Positions 31,428 to 41,057 are shown, counted from the stretch's first letter. The stretch: DNA of 64,000 bases from Geomonas subterranea (GCF_019063845.1 NZ_CP077683.1:1922001-1986000); one strand, 5' to 3'. Numbers and translations: made by a program. The notes: generated from the sequence alone by a model not told the origin.

Positions 31428-31462
31428 ACAAAAAAGGCGCTCTTTCGAGCGCCTTTTTTGTT
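31428..31462 (+). terminator. Terminator after ilvC, bidirectional
   Basis: A stem of seven GC-rich base pairs (GGCGCTC/GAGCGCC) extended by A/T pairs, with A6 before and T6 after. Confidence 0.88.
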
Positions 31463-31467
31463 GTCGC

Positions 31468-31543
31468 TTATTCCCCTCCCCGTGGGAGAGGGGGGCGAAG
31501 GCCCCCTCACACCACCCCTCTACCCGAGGGAGAGGGGGAGTCT
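31468..31543. repeat. GC-rich intergenic repeat overlapping a gene end
   Basis: CCCCTCCCCGTGGGAGAGGGGGGCGAAGGCCCCCTCACACCACCCCTCTACCCGAGGGAGAGGGGG-type DNA forms nested hairpins. It encodes the last residues ([10 protein letters not shown]) of the hydrolase gene, so this copy seems to have extended that reading frame. Confidence 0.5.
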
Positions 31544-32412
31544 TCGCCGAGGTTCAGGTGCTGCACCTCCGAAGTGACCGCCGGCGGCGCATGGGTCGCC
31601 TCCAGGATGGTGCTCAGAAGGTAGACCATGGGCTTGATCACGTTCTCGTCGCTCCAGTAGGCGGAGTGGTTGGCCGGGTTCCAGGAGGTCAGGATGTTGC
31701 CGACACTCACCTCGATGTCCTCGGAAACCGCCGCCGAGTAGCTGGGGCTAAGCGGTTTCAGCGGCCAGCCAAGCACATCGTCGGAATCGTAGAGGTTCAG
31801 CCACTTCGCCTTCTTCCTGAGCGGCTCCGCGAGAGCCGCAGGGGGAAACTCGACACAGGCAAGGTTCTCCTTGTCGACGGCAAAAAGCGGGATGTTGCTT
31901 CCGAGCGTAACCAGGCCGGTCAGCGTTTCCATCCTCTCGAAGGGGGTGCTCCCGTAGCGCTCCTGGTCGTACCCCTTCTGCCTGTCCCATATGTAATTGG
32001 ACATGAATACCGACCCCACCGAATGCGCCACCACGATGAGCGGTTTGTCCTGGTCGCCAAGCTTCGCCCTCAATTGCTGAAGCCCCTGGTGCACCACCCC
32101 GTGCACCCTGTGGTAGAGGCTGTCGGGCCGGTTGCCCGAGGCGTGGTAGGAGCTCATGGTGCCGAAGGCGTTCAGGAAGAACTTGCGCAGCTTGGCCCAG
32201 TTCAGGTCGTTGTTCGCCGCCAGGTCGACCCAGATCTGGTGCTCCCTGGCCGATAAGAGCGGGGCCCAATAAACGCCCTGCCATGCGATCTCGTCCCGGT
32301 TCAGGCCGCGCCCCGAAATCCTTTCACGAAGCTCGTAGACCATATCGTGAGCGAAGTCATCGGCCAACGTCCCCATCCCGTGCACGAGCAGCACACCCAC
32401 TTTCTTGTTCAT
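31507..32412 (-). CDS. Alpha/beta-hydrolase-like protein
   Basis: 301 residues from ATG 32412 (MNKKVGVLLVHGMGTLADDF). VGVLLVHGMG is the usual strand-loop of alpha/beta hydrolases with the oxyanion region; VVAHSVGSVFMSNYI (near 135-150) is the nucleophile elbow in an AHSVGS form of GxSxG. A candidate acid is in LYDSDDVLGWPL, and NHSAYWSDE near residue 265 may supply the catalytic His. Substrate unknown; such proteins in bacteria are often called lipase or esterase-like. The extreme C-terminus is encoded by an intergenic repeat and is probably not functional. Confidence 0.7.
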   Translation of the reverse strand: MNKKVGVLLVHGMGTLADDFAHDMVYELRERISGRGLNRDEIAWQGVYWAPLLSAREHQIWVDLAANNDLNWAKLRKFFLNAFGTMSSYHASGNRPDSLYHRVHGVVHQGLQQLRAKLGDQDKPLIVVAHSVGSVFMSNYIWDRQKGYDQERYGSTPFERMETLTGLVTLGSNIPLFAVDKENLACVEFPPAALAEPLRKKAKWLNLYDSDDVLGWPLKPLSPSYSAAVSEDIEVSVGNILTSWNPANHSAYWSDENVIKPMVYLLSTILEATHAPPAVTSEVQHLNLGEDSPSPSGRGVV

Positions 32413-32755
32413 GTAAGCCCCCTTTCGCGTCCATCCATTGGAACAGGCGCCCCGCGCAATCCCGCGCCGGCGCTGCTTCCGCCCCTGCGGGACCACCCCC
32501 CAACGGACGCGTCGCCCTAGCCTTTAATGTGACCACACAAATATAGCGGGTTAATCTCAGGGCGCAACCCTTCCCGTGCACTCAACGCAAAGACACGGAG
32601 GCGCAATGAAGGTCATGGCCAAAGTTCAATGTACGGGTTCCCCGTGCTCAGCTTTGCCCTTTTGCGTGGGAAACAGGCGTAGCAAGAACCGCCGCCAAAA
32701 GAGAGGCCGTTTGGGAGCGTTTCGTGCGGGGCCGGCGCTGTTTTGGAGAAAAATC
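32413..32755. other. Gene-free stretch between the hydrolase and the OB-fold gene
   Basis: About 340 bases with no supportable gene. It contains the divergent promoters: on the minus strand TATATT near 32535, and on the plus strand the promoter listed at 32756-32784. Confidence 0.5.
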
Positions 32756-32791
32756 TTGTCATTCGGGCGGGAAAAAAGTAGTCTGCCCGAA
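32756..32791 (+). promoter_or_regulatory. Promoter with overlapping dyad for the OB-fold gene
   Basis: TTGTCA (32756-32761), 17-base spacer, TAGTCT (32779-32784). Arms TTCGGGC (about 32762-32768) and GCCCGAA (about 32784-32790) form a 7-bp inverted repeat spanning the spacer and -10, so a repressor site is possible. Confidence 0.45.
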
Positions 32792-32819
32792 GCAAAGGAT
32801 CCCCTCAAGGAGTCTATAA

Positions 32820-33599
32820 ATGACACGATTGGTAAAACTTCTCTCTCTGTTGATCCTCTTCGCCGTACTGGCCGCACAGCAGGCCGGTGCCGCCGACACC
32901 AAACCCAAGGCGATCCCTCTCTCCGGAAAGGTACTGGAGACGATGGACGGCGGCGGCTACACCTATGTGAACCTGCAGAACGGTCCGGAAAAGGTGTGGG
33001 TTGCCATCCCGCTTACCAAGGTGAAGGTCGGGCAGCAGTTGTCGCTCATGCCTGGCTTCGAGATGAAGAACTTCACCAGCAAAGGACTGAACCGTAAGTT
33101 CGACAAGGTCATCTTCTCCGGTGGTCTCGCCAACGCTGAAAAGATCCAAATGAGCCCGTCCGCCATCAAGGCCGTGCACCAGGGTGTCCCGGGTGCGCAG
33201 GGTGCCGCGCAGGGAACTGCGGCGCCCAAGGCTGCGCCTGCCGCGGCGCCGGCACCTGCTCCGGTGTCCAAGAGCCAGAAGGTGACCAAGGCCAAGGGGC
33301 CCAACGCCTACACCATCGCCGAGATCTATGCCAAGAGCAAGAAACTCGAGAAGAAGCCGGTCGTGGTTCGCGGACGCGTGGTCAGGGTTTCGCAAAAGAT
33401 CATGAAGAGAAACTGGATACATCTCGTGGACGGGACCGGATCGAAGGCCAAAAAGACCGACGACCTGGTGATCACTTCGCAGGACCTCCCCAGGGAAGGG
33501 GATGTGGTTACCGTTTCCGGCACCCTCTACAACAACCTCGACTTCGGCTCCGGCTACCGCTACAACGTCCTCGTGCAGGACGCGAAATTCAAGAAATAA
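32820..33599 (+). CDS. Periplasmic two-domain OB-fold protein (NrfJ-like N-terminal domain)
   Basis: 259 residues with a signal peptide (LLSLLILFAVLAAQQAGA). Residues about 32-105 (GKVLETMDGGGYTYVNLQNG...VWVAIPLTKVKVGQQLSLMPGFEMKNFTSKGLNRKFDKVIFSGGL) match the pattern of NrfJ-type periplasmic proteins found near nitrite reductases. An Ala/Pro-rich linker of about 45 residues follows. The C-terminal domain (VVVRGRVVRVSQKIMKRNWIHLVDGTG...DLVITSQDLPREGDVVTVSGTL) is a second OB-like fold of the kind annotated as nucleic acid-binding, though a periplasmic place makes that unlikely. No nrf genes are near. AAGGAG precedes the ATG. Function unknown. Confidence 0.75.
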   Translation: MTRLVKLLSLLILFAVLAAQQAGAADTKPKAIPLSGKVLETMDGGGYTYVNLQNGPEKVWVAIPLTKVKVGQQLSLMPGFEMKNFTSKGLNRKFDKVIFSGGLANAEKIQMSPSAIKAVHQGVPGAQGAAQGTAAPKAAPAAAPAPAPVSKSQKVTKAKGPNAYTIAEIYAKSKKLEKKPVVVRGRVVRVSQKIMKRNWIHLVDGTGSKAKKTDDLVITSQDLPREGDVVTVSGTLYNNLDFGSGYRYNVLVQDAKFKK

Positions 33600-33629
33600 G
33601 CGCGACGCCCAGCCCTGCGACGTCTCTGG

Positions 33630-33672
33630 TTTCCCCCTCCCCCTGCGGGAGGGGGAAGTTGCCACACAGGAC
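33630..33672. repeat. GC-rich hairpin repeat
   Basis: TTTCCCCCTCCCCCTGCGGG and its complement AGGGGGA fold into a near-perfect hairpin, another copy of the intergenic class. It could act as terminator for the OB-fold gene on the plus strand. Confidence 0.45.
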
Positions 33673-33732
33673 GGACGGGAGCTGATGTGATCCCCGGCAA
33701 CCCCCCTCCGGGAACGACCCTCCGCGACTCCC

Positions 33733-34122
33733 CTACCCTCTCCTGCTCCTCACTTCCTCGTTGAACTTCCGCATGTTGACGCTCAACTCCCCGGTGAGCG
33801 TGAAGTAATCGTCTATCGCCCTTCCCAGCAGGAACTCCGCCTCATGCCTCACGTCCATGTGCACGTATAAATCGGTCTCGTGCGCCCCGCCATGTTCCTC
33901 TTTTGCCCGCGCCTTGGCCGGCCGCAACAGCTCCAGAACAGACCTGAAGGGGCTCTGCTTCGCACCGGTCTCACGCAGCCGCAACAACTGGCCGAACATC
34001 TCCTCGGCGGCCCCGGCAAGGGTAATCACGCTGAAGAGATCCTTCTGCGCGAAGTAGAGCAAGAGCGCAGTCTCCAAGTGCCGCGAGGCGATCTCCTGCT
34101 TGTGGTGTTTCTCGATGTTCAC
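33733..34122 (-). CDS. Small helical protein of unknown function
   Basis: 129 residues from GTG 34122 (MNIEKHHKQEIASRHLETALLLYFAQKDLFSVITLAGAAEEMFGQLLR), with AGGGGGAG upstream. The longer frame from 34194 would read through the terminator hairpin at 34158-34192 and is rejected. Predicted all-helical; an ALLLYF...GAAEEMFGQLL pattern recalls HEPN-like or four-helix proteins but I cannot assign it. An HE-D motif occurs (VRHEAEFLLGRAIDDYF). Lies downstream of the rplI operon. Confidence 0.6.
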   Translation of the reverse strand: MNIEKHHKQEIASRHLETALLLYFAQKDLFSVITLAGAAEEMFGQLLRLRETGAKQSPFRSVLELLRPAKARAKEEHGGAHETDLYVHMDVRHEAEFLLGRAIDDYFTLTGELSVNMRKFNEEVRSRRG

Positions 34123-34154
34123 GGCTCCCCCTGTGGCGTCGATGACGTCGCCGA

Positions 34155-34195
34155 ACGTAAAAGGGCCGCGCTCCCCGGGGAGGCGGCCCTTCATT
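34155..34195 (-). terminator. Terminator of the rpsF-rplI operon
   Basis: Minus-strand arms AAGGGCCGCC...CCCC/GGGG...GCGGCCCTTTT (about 34158-34192) form a strong stem followed by TTTTACG, 35 bases past rplI. Confidence 0.82.
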
Positions 34196-34226
34196 ATTAC
34201 AGAAACTACCGGTTTTGCAGCAAAGC

Positions 34227-34670
34227 TTAAGCCTTGGTGACCACGACTTTCAGGGTGGCGACCACTTCCGGGTGGAGTTTCACGGCAGCGGTGAACTCGC
34301 CCAGGTGCTTGATCGGCTCGTCGAGCACGATGCGCTTGCGGTCGATTTCAACGCCGTTGGCTTTGAGCTGCTCGGCCAGTTCCATGTTGGTGACGGCGCC
34401 GAAAAGCTTGTCGTCCGCACCGGCCTGGTGAGCGATGGAAAGGGTCAGCCCCTCGATTTTGGCAGCGACGAGCTTGGCCGCTTCGAGGACCTTGTTCTTC
34501 TTGTATTCGAGGTGACGCTTGGCGTGCTCGAGGGCCTTGGCGTTCTTCTCGGTAGCTTCGATGGCGAAGCCTTTCGGGAGCAGGTAGTTCCTGGCGTACC
34601 CCGGTGCTACCTTGACGATGTCGCCGATGTGGCCGAGATGTTCTACGTTTTCTTTGAGAATGACCTTCAT
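34227..34670 (-). CDS. rplI: 50S ribosomal protein L9
   Basis: 147 residues, standard L9. N-terminal MKVILKENVEHLGHIGDIVKVAPGYARNYLLPKGFAIEATEKN is the L9 signature; long connecting helix and C-terminal domain follow. Last gene of rpsF-rpsR-DUF2232-rplI. Confidence 0.97.
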   Translation of the reverse strand: MKVILKENVEHLGHIGDIVKVAPGYARNYLLPKGFAIEATEKNAKALEHAKRHLEYKKNKVLEAAKLVAAKIEGLTLSIAHQAGADDKLFGAVTNMELAEQLKANGVEIDRKRIVLDEPIKHLGEFTAAVKLHPEVVATLKVVVTKA

Positions 34671-34693
34671 GTGTTGCCTCCTAGCCTGGTTAG

Positions 34694-35647
34694 TTACAGG
34701 TTTTCCTGTTTATTGGGGGACCTGAAGTCCGCCCAGAGATCAAATACGCCCAGCGCCGCCACCGCCAGCACCATCATGGGCTGGAAGATCAGGAGCAGGC
34801 TCGCCAAAAGTCTGATGAACACCGGAACCTGGAGTTTCCGGAAGAAAAAGCTGATGATCGCAAACCCCTGCGCCGAGTAGACCGCCCCGAGGACGATCAG
34901 CACGTTCAGGGAGGCAAGGTGCACGATGTTTTCCGGCACCAGGGTGCCGAAACCGGCAACGATCAAGAGCCAGATCAGCGGCTCCGGATTCTTGTACTTC
35001 CTGAAGTCCCCTACGAACAACGGCATGCGCAGGCGCGCCGCTATCCCGGCAAGGAGCATCAGGTTCATGCTGGCGATCATCCCGTAGGCCACGGTTACCA
35101 GGGCCGGGTAGATGGTGACCACCAGCTGCCCGGCCTGGTGCATCGAGTCCTGCAGCGCCTTGAGCTCGTCCCCCTTGACTCCCGCCTTCTGGTAGATCTG
35201 CGAGGTCTGGTTGATGCTCGTCTGCACGCCCTTGCTGATCTTCGCGTGCAGGTCGGCGCCCGTTGCCATTCCGTAGACCACGGCGGCGAGCAGCAGGACC
35301 GAGATGGTGACCGCCACCGAATAGATGACGGAGCGTGCCCCCCCCTTGTTCCGGATAAGGAACTCGGGAAGCGCCAGGGAGAGCACACCTGCCTGCAAGA
35401 GGTAGATGGCCGCCGCGGCGGGATCGCCGACGCCGAGGAGAATGGCGCAGCTGGCAAGGACTATCGCCAGCCCGGTCCCCCTCCCCTGCTTGACCGCGTA
35501 GAACGCGGCCGGTGCCGAGGCGAAGAGGCCGGGGATGGTGCCTACAACGGGAAGGTAGACGAAAGCAAGGAAGAGCGTCACCGTAGTGACGCTCCCCTTG
35601 ATCACATCGAAAGTCTTCCCCTGCAGCGGGTTCACCGTCAGCGGCAC
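34694..35647 (-). CDS. DUF2232 (YybS-like) membrane protein
   Basis: 317 residues with about eight hydrophobic helices (for example VTTVTLFLAFVYLPVVGTIPGLFA and LIWLLIVAGFGTLV). The GTG start at 35647 touches the rpsR stop, so it is coupled to the ribosomal genes. Placement of a DUF2232/YybS protein between rpsR and rplI is shared with Bacillus, where yybS lies near rpsF-ssb-rpsR and rplI. Function is unknown; the fold resembles small-molecule transport components. Confidence 0.78.
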   Translation of the reverse strand: MPLTVNPLQGKTFDVIKGSVTTVTLFLAFVYLPVVGTIPGLFASAPAAFYAVKQGRGTGLAIVLASCAILLGVGDPAAAAIYLLQAGVLSLALPEFLIRNKGGARSVIYSVAVTISVLLLAAVVYGMATGADLHAKISKGVQTSINQTSQIYQKAGVKGDELKALQDSMHQAGQLVVTIYPALVTVAYGMIASMNLMLLAGIAARLRMPLFVGDFRKYKNPEPLIWLLIVAGFGTLVPENIVHLASLNVLIVLGAVYSAQGFAIISFFFRKLQVPVFIRLLASLLLIFQPMMVLAVAALGVFDLWADFRSPNKQENL

Positions 35648-35926
35648 CTAGGCGGTTGCGTGGCTGCCGGCAATCGGAAGCAGCGCGATGTTCCTGGCGC
35701 GCTTGATCGCCTCGGTGATTTCCCTCTGGTGCTTGGAGCAGTTGCCGGAAATGCGGCGCGGGATGATCTTGCCGCGCTCCGAAACGAAGTAACGGAGGGT
35801 GCGGGGATCTTTGTAATCGATGGAAACCTGCTTGTCTGCGCAGAAGCGGCAGACCTTACGACGCTGGAACGGACGCTTCTTCCTCGGCCCGCTGCTGGTT
35901 CTCTGGGGTGCTCTCTCGTCAGCCAT
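35648..35926 (-). CDS. rpsR: 30S ribosomal protein S18
   Basis: 92 residues. [66 protein letters not shown] is full S18. The N-terminal tail has Arg/Pro repeats. Three bases separate it from rpsF. Cys residues CRFC may bind zinc. Confidence 0.96.
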   Translation of the reverse strand: MADERAPQRTSSGPRKKRPFQRRKVCRFCADKQVSIDYKDPRTLRYFVSERGKIIPRRISGNCSKHQREITEAIKRARNIALLPIAGSHATA

Positions 35927-35929
35927 CTC

Positions 35930-36331
35930 TTATACCTCCACCGTAGTAGTCGTTTCGGCCGGAGCCTCGGTAGCAGCTTCAGCCACTTCCTCGGTCCCTT
36001 CCTCGGCGGTCTTGACCGGAGCTGCCGCCGGGGCGACGACTTCCGTCTCAAGCTTCACGCTCTGGTACCTGATCACCTTGTCGTCAAGACGCAGACGGCG
36101 CTCCAGCTCAGCGATCAGCGGGGCATCGGCGTCGAAACGGAGGTAAAAGTAACGGCCACGCGGGTTCTTGTTGATCGGGTAAGCGAGCTTCCTGGTACCC
36201 CAGTCTTCAAGCCTCTTGAAATCGCCGTTCATGCTGGCGATCACGTCCTGCACCTTGGTGGAAAGAGCTTTGATCTCTTCGTCACCGAGGTCCGGCTGGA
36301 CGATGTAAATCGTCTCGTACATCCTGCTCAT
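35930..36331 (-). CDS. rpsF: 30S ribosomal protein S6 with acidic C-terminal extension
   Basis: 133 residues. The S6 core (MYETIYIVQPDLGDEEIKALSTKVQDVIASMNGDFKRLEDWGTRKLAYPINKNPRGRYFYLRFDADAP) covers about 100 residues and is followed by an Ala/Glu/Thr/Val-rich tail, as seen in Geobacter S6. First gene of the operon. Confidence 0.95.
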   Translation of the reverse strand: MSRMYETIYIVQPDLGDEEIKALSTKVQDVIASMNGDFKRLEDWGTRKLAYPINKNPRGRYFYLRFDADAPLIAELERRLRLDDKVIRYQSVKLETEVVAPAAAPVKTAEEGTEEVAEAATEAPAETTTTVEV

Positions 36332-36416
36332 TGTTAAGCCTCCTCACGGTTAATTTAGCCCCGGTCCGACCCGGAGCAAGGAGATACGGCCCTTGGGCCG
36401 TTCTGGTGAACGGTAC

Positions 36417-36445
36417 TTATTACTACACTTATGAAAATTTGACAA
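36417..36445 (-). promoter_or_regulatory. Promoter of the rpsF operon
   Basis: On the minus strand TTGTCA (complement of 36440-36445), 17-base spacer, TAATAA (complement of 36417-36422), 86 bases before rpsF. Confidence 0.65.
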
Positions 36446-36464
36446 GCAAAAGATCCAGAGGCGG

Positions 36465-36536
36465 GCGGATATTTATTCGCCCCTACAGTGGAGAGATGCT
36501 CTGTCGTTGTAGGGGCGAATAATCATTCGCCCTAAC
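36465..36536. repeat. Intergenic repeat: two inverted GGCGAATAATCATTCGCC-type copies
   Basis: GGGCGGATATTTATTCGCCCCTACA at 36461-36485 and TGTAGGGGCGAATAATCATTCGCCCTA at about 36508-36534 form an inverted pair with identical TGTAGGGGCGAATAA arms. The same element occurs near 5540 and 29715. Confidence 0.6.
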
Positions 36537-36544
36537 CGTGGCAA

Positions 36545-37638
36545 CTATACGTTAAACCTGAAATGCATGACATCACCGTCCTGCACCACGTATTCCTTCC
36601 CTTCCAGGCGCATCAGACCCTTTTCCTTGGCGCCGCTCTCGCCGCCGGAGGCGATGTAATCGTTGTAGGCAATCACCTCTGCGCGGATGAACCCCTTCTC
36701 GAAGTCGGAATGGATCACGCCGGCGGCGCCGGGTGCCTTGGTCCCCTTGGTGATGGTCCAGGCGCGCACTTCCTTGACGCCCGCAGTGAAGTAGGTGATG
36801 AGCCCGAGCAGCTCGTAGCCGGAACGGATCAGGCGGTCCAGGCCCGATTCGGCAAGCCCCATCTCCTCGAGGAATGCCTGCTTCTCCTCGCCCGCGAGTT
36901 CGGAAATCTCTGCCTCGATGGAGCCACAGATGAAGACCACGCCGTTACCTTCCTTGGCGGCCAACTGGCGCACTTCCTCGACATAGGGTGCTTCCCCTCC
37001 ATGTCGTCCTCGGCCACGTTGGCGACGTAGAGAACAGGCTTCGCGGTCATGAGATGCATGTCGCGCAGGATGAGGCGCTCGTCCTCGCTCTCGGCCAGGT
37101 CGCGCGGCGAGAGCCCCTTTTCCAGGGTCGACTTTACCTTCTGGCAGAACTCGACGTCTTCCTTGGCCTTCTTGTCGCCGCTTCTCGCCTGCTTCTCGGT
37201 GCGCAGGATACGCTTCTCCACGGTATCGAGGTCAGCCAGCGCCAGTTCGGTCTGGATCACCTCGATGTCGCGCACCGGTGAGACGCTGCCGCTCACGTGG
37301 ACCACGTTCTCGTTGTCGAAGCAGCGCACGACGTGCAGGATCGCGTCGACAGAACGGATGTGCCCGAGAAACTTGTTGCCCAGCCCCTCCCCCTGGCTTG
37401 CCCCCTTCACGAGGCCAGCGATGTCCAGGAACTCTATGGTGGTCGGCTGCATCCGTTCCGGATGCACGATCTCGGCGAGCTTATCCATGCGCGGATCGGG
37501 AACCGACACGATACCGACGTTGGGATCGATGGTGCAGAAGGGGTAGTTGGCGGACTCGGCACCGGCCGAGGTGAGCGCGTTGAAGATGGTGGACTTCCCC
37601 ACGTTGGGGAGACCGACTATGCCGCAGTTGAAACCCAT
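36545..37638 (-). pseudogene. ychF: Redox-regulated ATPase YchF (Obg family), frameshifted
   Basis: Universally conserved ribosome-associated ATPase. The N-terminal frame (37638 to about 36998) has P-loop [15 protein letters not shown]2/G3 [17 protein letters not shown] and the atypical G4 site near [10 protein letters not shown]. The second frame supplies [28 protein letters not shown]... and the TGS-like C-terminal domain ending [10 protein letters not shown]. They join if one G is restored in the run at 36994-36997 (CCCC on the plus strand), giving [17 protein letters not shown] and 364 residues, exactly the family length. An indel error is likely since the gene is otherwise intact. End of the prs-rplY-pth-ychF cluster. 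Confidence 0.9.
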
Positions 37639-37667
37639 GTGTGTTTCCTTTTATTGTGACGGCGGCC

Positions 37668-37713
37668 GCAGCCCCCTCACCCCTGCCCCTCTCCCGAAGG
37701 GCGAGGGGGTCTT
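37668..37713. repeat. GC-rich intergenic hairpin repeat between pth and ychF
   Basis: CCCCCTCACCCCTGCCCCTC TCCCGAAGGGCGAGGGGG-type sequence, same class as the copies at 5590 and 31475. Confidence 0.5.
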
Positions 37714-37749
37714 TATCTATCTTAGTCTTAACCCCGACCTGCTTTGCCG

Positions 37750-38316
37750 TTACTTCGCGTTGAAGATGCTCATTGCCTTGGGCATCCCTTCCTTGATCGC
37801 CATTTCCATGGCGTCCAGGGAGGTATCCAGCACTTCCAGCAGCTCGTTCATCTCCTCTTTGGCGAAGTTGGTCAGGACGAAGTTCACCACGTCGCCGTGC
37901 AGCGGCCGGCCGATGCCGACGCGCACGCGGGCAAAGGCGTTGGAGCCGAGTTCCTGCCCGAGCGAACGCAGGCCGTTGTGGCCTCCGTGACCGCCCCCTT
38001 CCTTGAGTCGCACCTTTCCAAACGGGATATCGAGGTCGTCGTGGATCACGATGAGATCAGACAGGGACAGCTTGTAGAAGCGGAGCGCCTCGGCCACCGA
38101 GCGTCCTGACAGGTTCATGAAGGTCTGCGGCTTGAGGAGATAGACGCGCTCGCCCGCCCAGCTGCCGTCACCGGCAAGGCCGGAAAAGGCCTTCCTGGTG
38201 ACGGCGATGCCGGACTGGCTTGCCAAGCGGTCTAAAACCATGAAACCCGCGTTGTGGCGGGTCCATGTGTACTTGGGCCCGGGGTTGCCGAGCCCTACGA
38301 TCAGTTTTGCTGCCAT
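37750..38316 (-). CDS. pth: Peptidyl-tRNA hydrolase
   Basis: Releases tRNA from drop-off peptidyl-tRNAs. 188 residues with LIVGLGNPGPKYTWTRHNAGFMVLDRL (catalytic His in RHNAGF, residues about 20-25), KPQTFMNLSGRSV and DDLDIPFGKVRLKEGGGHGGHNGLRS. Twelve bases after rplY. Confidence 0.96.
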   Translation of the reverse strand: MAAKLIVGLGNPGPKYTWTRHNAGFMVLDRLASQSGIAVTRKAFSGLAGDGSWAGERVYLLKPQTFMNLSGRSVAEALRFYKLSLSDLIVIHDDLDIPFGKVRLKEGGGHGGHNGLRSLGQELGSNAFARVRVGIGRPLHGDVVNFVLTNFAKEEMNELLEVLDTSLDAMEMAIKEGMPKAMSIFNAK

Positions 38317-38328
38317 ATGAGTCCTGGA

Positions 38329-38916
38329 CTAGGCGGCGGCCTCTTCCTCGGTAGCAGCCTTGCGGCCGAGGATGCTGACCACCGGAGCCTTCGGGTCGCT
38401 CAGGATGGCGGTGCCCACCGGGGCGCTGATGTCGCCCACGTGGATGGAGTGGCCGATAGCGAGGTCGACGACGTCGACGTTGATGTGCGCCGGAATGTGA
38501 ACCGGGAGGCACTCGACCTCGACGGTGTGCATGGCGAAATCGAGGAAACCGCCCGCCTTGACGCCGGCGGGGGTGCCGATCAGGTTCAGCTTGACCTGCA
38601 CCTTCACCTTGTCGGCGAGGTTGATCTTGTGCAGGTCGACGTGACGCGCGTGGTTCTTCAGGGAGTCACGCAGCAGGTCGGCGACGATGACGTTGGCGCC
38701 TTCCAGCGCGGGTACGCCCTGCAGGGTCAGGATGTGGTTGCGGCCGCCTTCGCCGGCGATGGCTTCGGTGAGTTCCTTCAGGCCCAGGGAAATGCAGACC
38801 GGCTCAATCCCCTTGCCGTACACGACGGCCGGGACGCGGCCAGCGGCGCGCAGACGACGGCAGATACCCTTACCGGTTTTTTCTCTCAGTTCAACGTTCA
38901 GCACCTGCTTACTCAT
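38329..38916 (-). CDS. rplY: 50S ribosomal protein L25/general stress protein Ctc
   Basis: 195 residues, the long Ctc type: N-terminal L25 5S rRNA-binding domain ([39 protein letters not shown]) plus a C-terminal beta-rich domain (about 100-185) and an Ala/Glu tail. Between prs and pth. Confidence 0.95.
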   Translation of the reverse strand: MSKQVLNVELREKTGKGICRRLRAAGRVPAVVYGKGIEPVCISLGLKELTEAIAGEGGRNHILTLQGVPALEGANVIVADLLRDSLKNHARHVDLHKINLADKVKVQVKLNLIGTPAGVKAGGFLDFAMHTVEVECLPVHIPAHINVDVVDLAIGHSIHVGDISAPVGTAILSDPKAPVVSILGRKAATEEEAAA

Positions 38917-38973
38917 ACATCCTCCGATGTCAATCTTGGTATTTGATCTTCCAATGACAGATTTATTTTAGTA

Positions 38974-39924
<951 letters not shown>

Positions 39925-40164
39925 CAATGCACCGGCCCTCTTTGATTTTTCTTTTATAGATTGGCTGCGCGTGCACCTGTCGCTACGGCAGGGGCAGCCT
40001 GCGTCCAAAACCCAGGAAACGCTACTTAATACAATAGTTGCCCCGTGAAGTCAATCGAAAAGCTATCACTAGACGCCCCATCCGTCCTTGCCAAGCCCCC
40101 CTCTTTCGATACCGGCGCCGATTCGGCGCACCCGCCCCGGAAAAACCTGCGGTGCAACCGGTTG

Positions 40165-40193
40165 TTGACAAAAAACACTACAGTTAGTATGGA
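40165..40193 (+). promoter_or_regulatory. Promoter of the PilZ gene
   Basis: TTGACA (40165-40170), 17-base spacer, TATGGA (40188-40193), 58 bases before the ATG. Confidence 0.6.
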
Positions 40194-40250
40194 TCTAGAC
40201 GATAAGAAACCTGCCGAACAACACAGAATGTGTGCGAGGAGGATCGCGAG

Positions 40251-40664
40251 ATGGAACAGCGGCGTTTTCACCGGGTCAATTACAGTGCACCCGGCGAACT
40301 GGTTCACCATGACATTAAATATCGTTGCCGCCTGGAAAACGTCAGCCTGCGGGGAGCCCTCATCAGCGCCGACGAATGCCTCATGGTGCCTTTAAACGAA
40401 TCCTGCCGTCTCACGGTGCCACTTGCAGCGGGCGGGGAACCGTTGACGATCACGGTAAGCGTGGTGCACTGCTTCTTCTCGATGGTTGGTGTCAAGTTCA
40501 CCGGGTTTGCCGGCAACTCGGAGGCGAGACTGTTCGAACTGCTGCAGCAACTCACCAAGGAACCGGACACGCTCATGCAGGAGTGGGAAACCTTGCACAA
40601 GGATAGTGCAGCTTCGAACGATGAGGGGGCAACTCTCCCCGAGCCGGTTCTGGCGATCGTCTGA
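40251..40664 (+). CDS. PilZ domain protein
   Basis: 137 residues from ATG 40251 (MEQRRFHRVNYSAPGEL), with GGAGG upstream. The c-di-GMP-binding signature of PilZ is complete: RRFHR at residues 4-8 (RxxxR) and ENVSLRGAL near 29-37 (D/NxSxxG). The rest is a six-stranded barrel-like stretch ending in a helix. A single-domain effector that would read c-di-GMP, possibly for motility or matrix. It is near two cyclic dinucleotide-type riboswitches, which is suggestive but no proof of a joint circuit. Confidence 0.88.
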   Translation: MEQRRFHRVNYSAPGELVHHDIKYRCRLENVSLRGALISADECLMVPLNESCRLTVPLAAGGEPLTITVSVVHCFFSMVGVKFTGFAGNSEARLFELLQQLTKEPDTLMQEWETLHKDSAASNDEGATLPEPVLAIV

Positions 40665-40685
40665 TCGCCGCCGCACCGCCCAGGA

Positions 40686-41057
40686 TCAGTGTTTTTTAGA
40701 AGTATTTTTGGAGCATTGCGGAACGCGGCGTTCGTAAGGGAGGCAGCTGTTTATGCTGAGCACTTCTTCTGCGAGCGCGAGGCTCTTGTACCGTAAGGAA
40801 ACCTGCTCCAGTTTATCCTTCAAGCGCAACAGTACGTCGATGCTCTCGGTCTTGGCGTACTCGTTGTACAACTGCATCACGTCCCTGAACACCGCATCCA
40901 GCGATTCATCCAGCGTGTGAGTGGCACCGGCGTCCGGCGCCTCTGCCTGGTCCCCTTCCCTGGTCCAGCTCTGACGAACCTCGTCCTTGAACCGCCCCAG
41001 TGCGATCCGGTCGATCTTGTACTTGGCATTCCCGATTTCAAGGATGCTTCTAACCAT
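40686..41057 (-). CDS. Unknown protein
   Basis: 123 residues (MVRSILEIGNAKYKIDRIALGRFKDEVRQSWTREG...). Predicted mostly helical with a possible coiled coil around residues 55-95 (FRDVMQLYNEYAKTESIDVLLRLKDKLEQVSLRYKSL). The C-terminus has two cysteines and a Lys-rich end. Tail-to-tail with the PilZ gene. I recognise no family; the codon pattern fits neighbouring genes. Confidence 0.6.
   Translation of the reverse strand: MVRSILEIGNAKYKIDRIALGRFKDEVRQSWTREGDQAEAPDAGATHTLDESLDAVFRDVMQLYNEYAKTESIDVLLRLKDKLEQVSLRYKSLALAEEVLSINSCLPYERRVPQCSKNTSKKH

Noticed and set aside
34123-34194. Longer start for the unknown gene at 33733
   Set aside because: The extra 24 codons are translated from the rpsF-operon terminator hairpin; GTG 34122 has a good SD.
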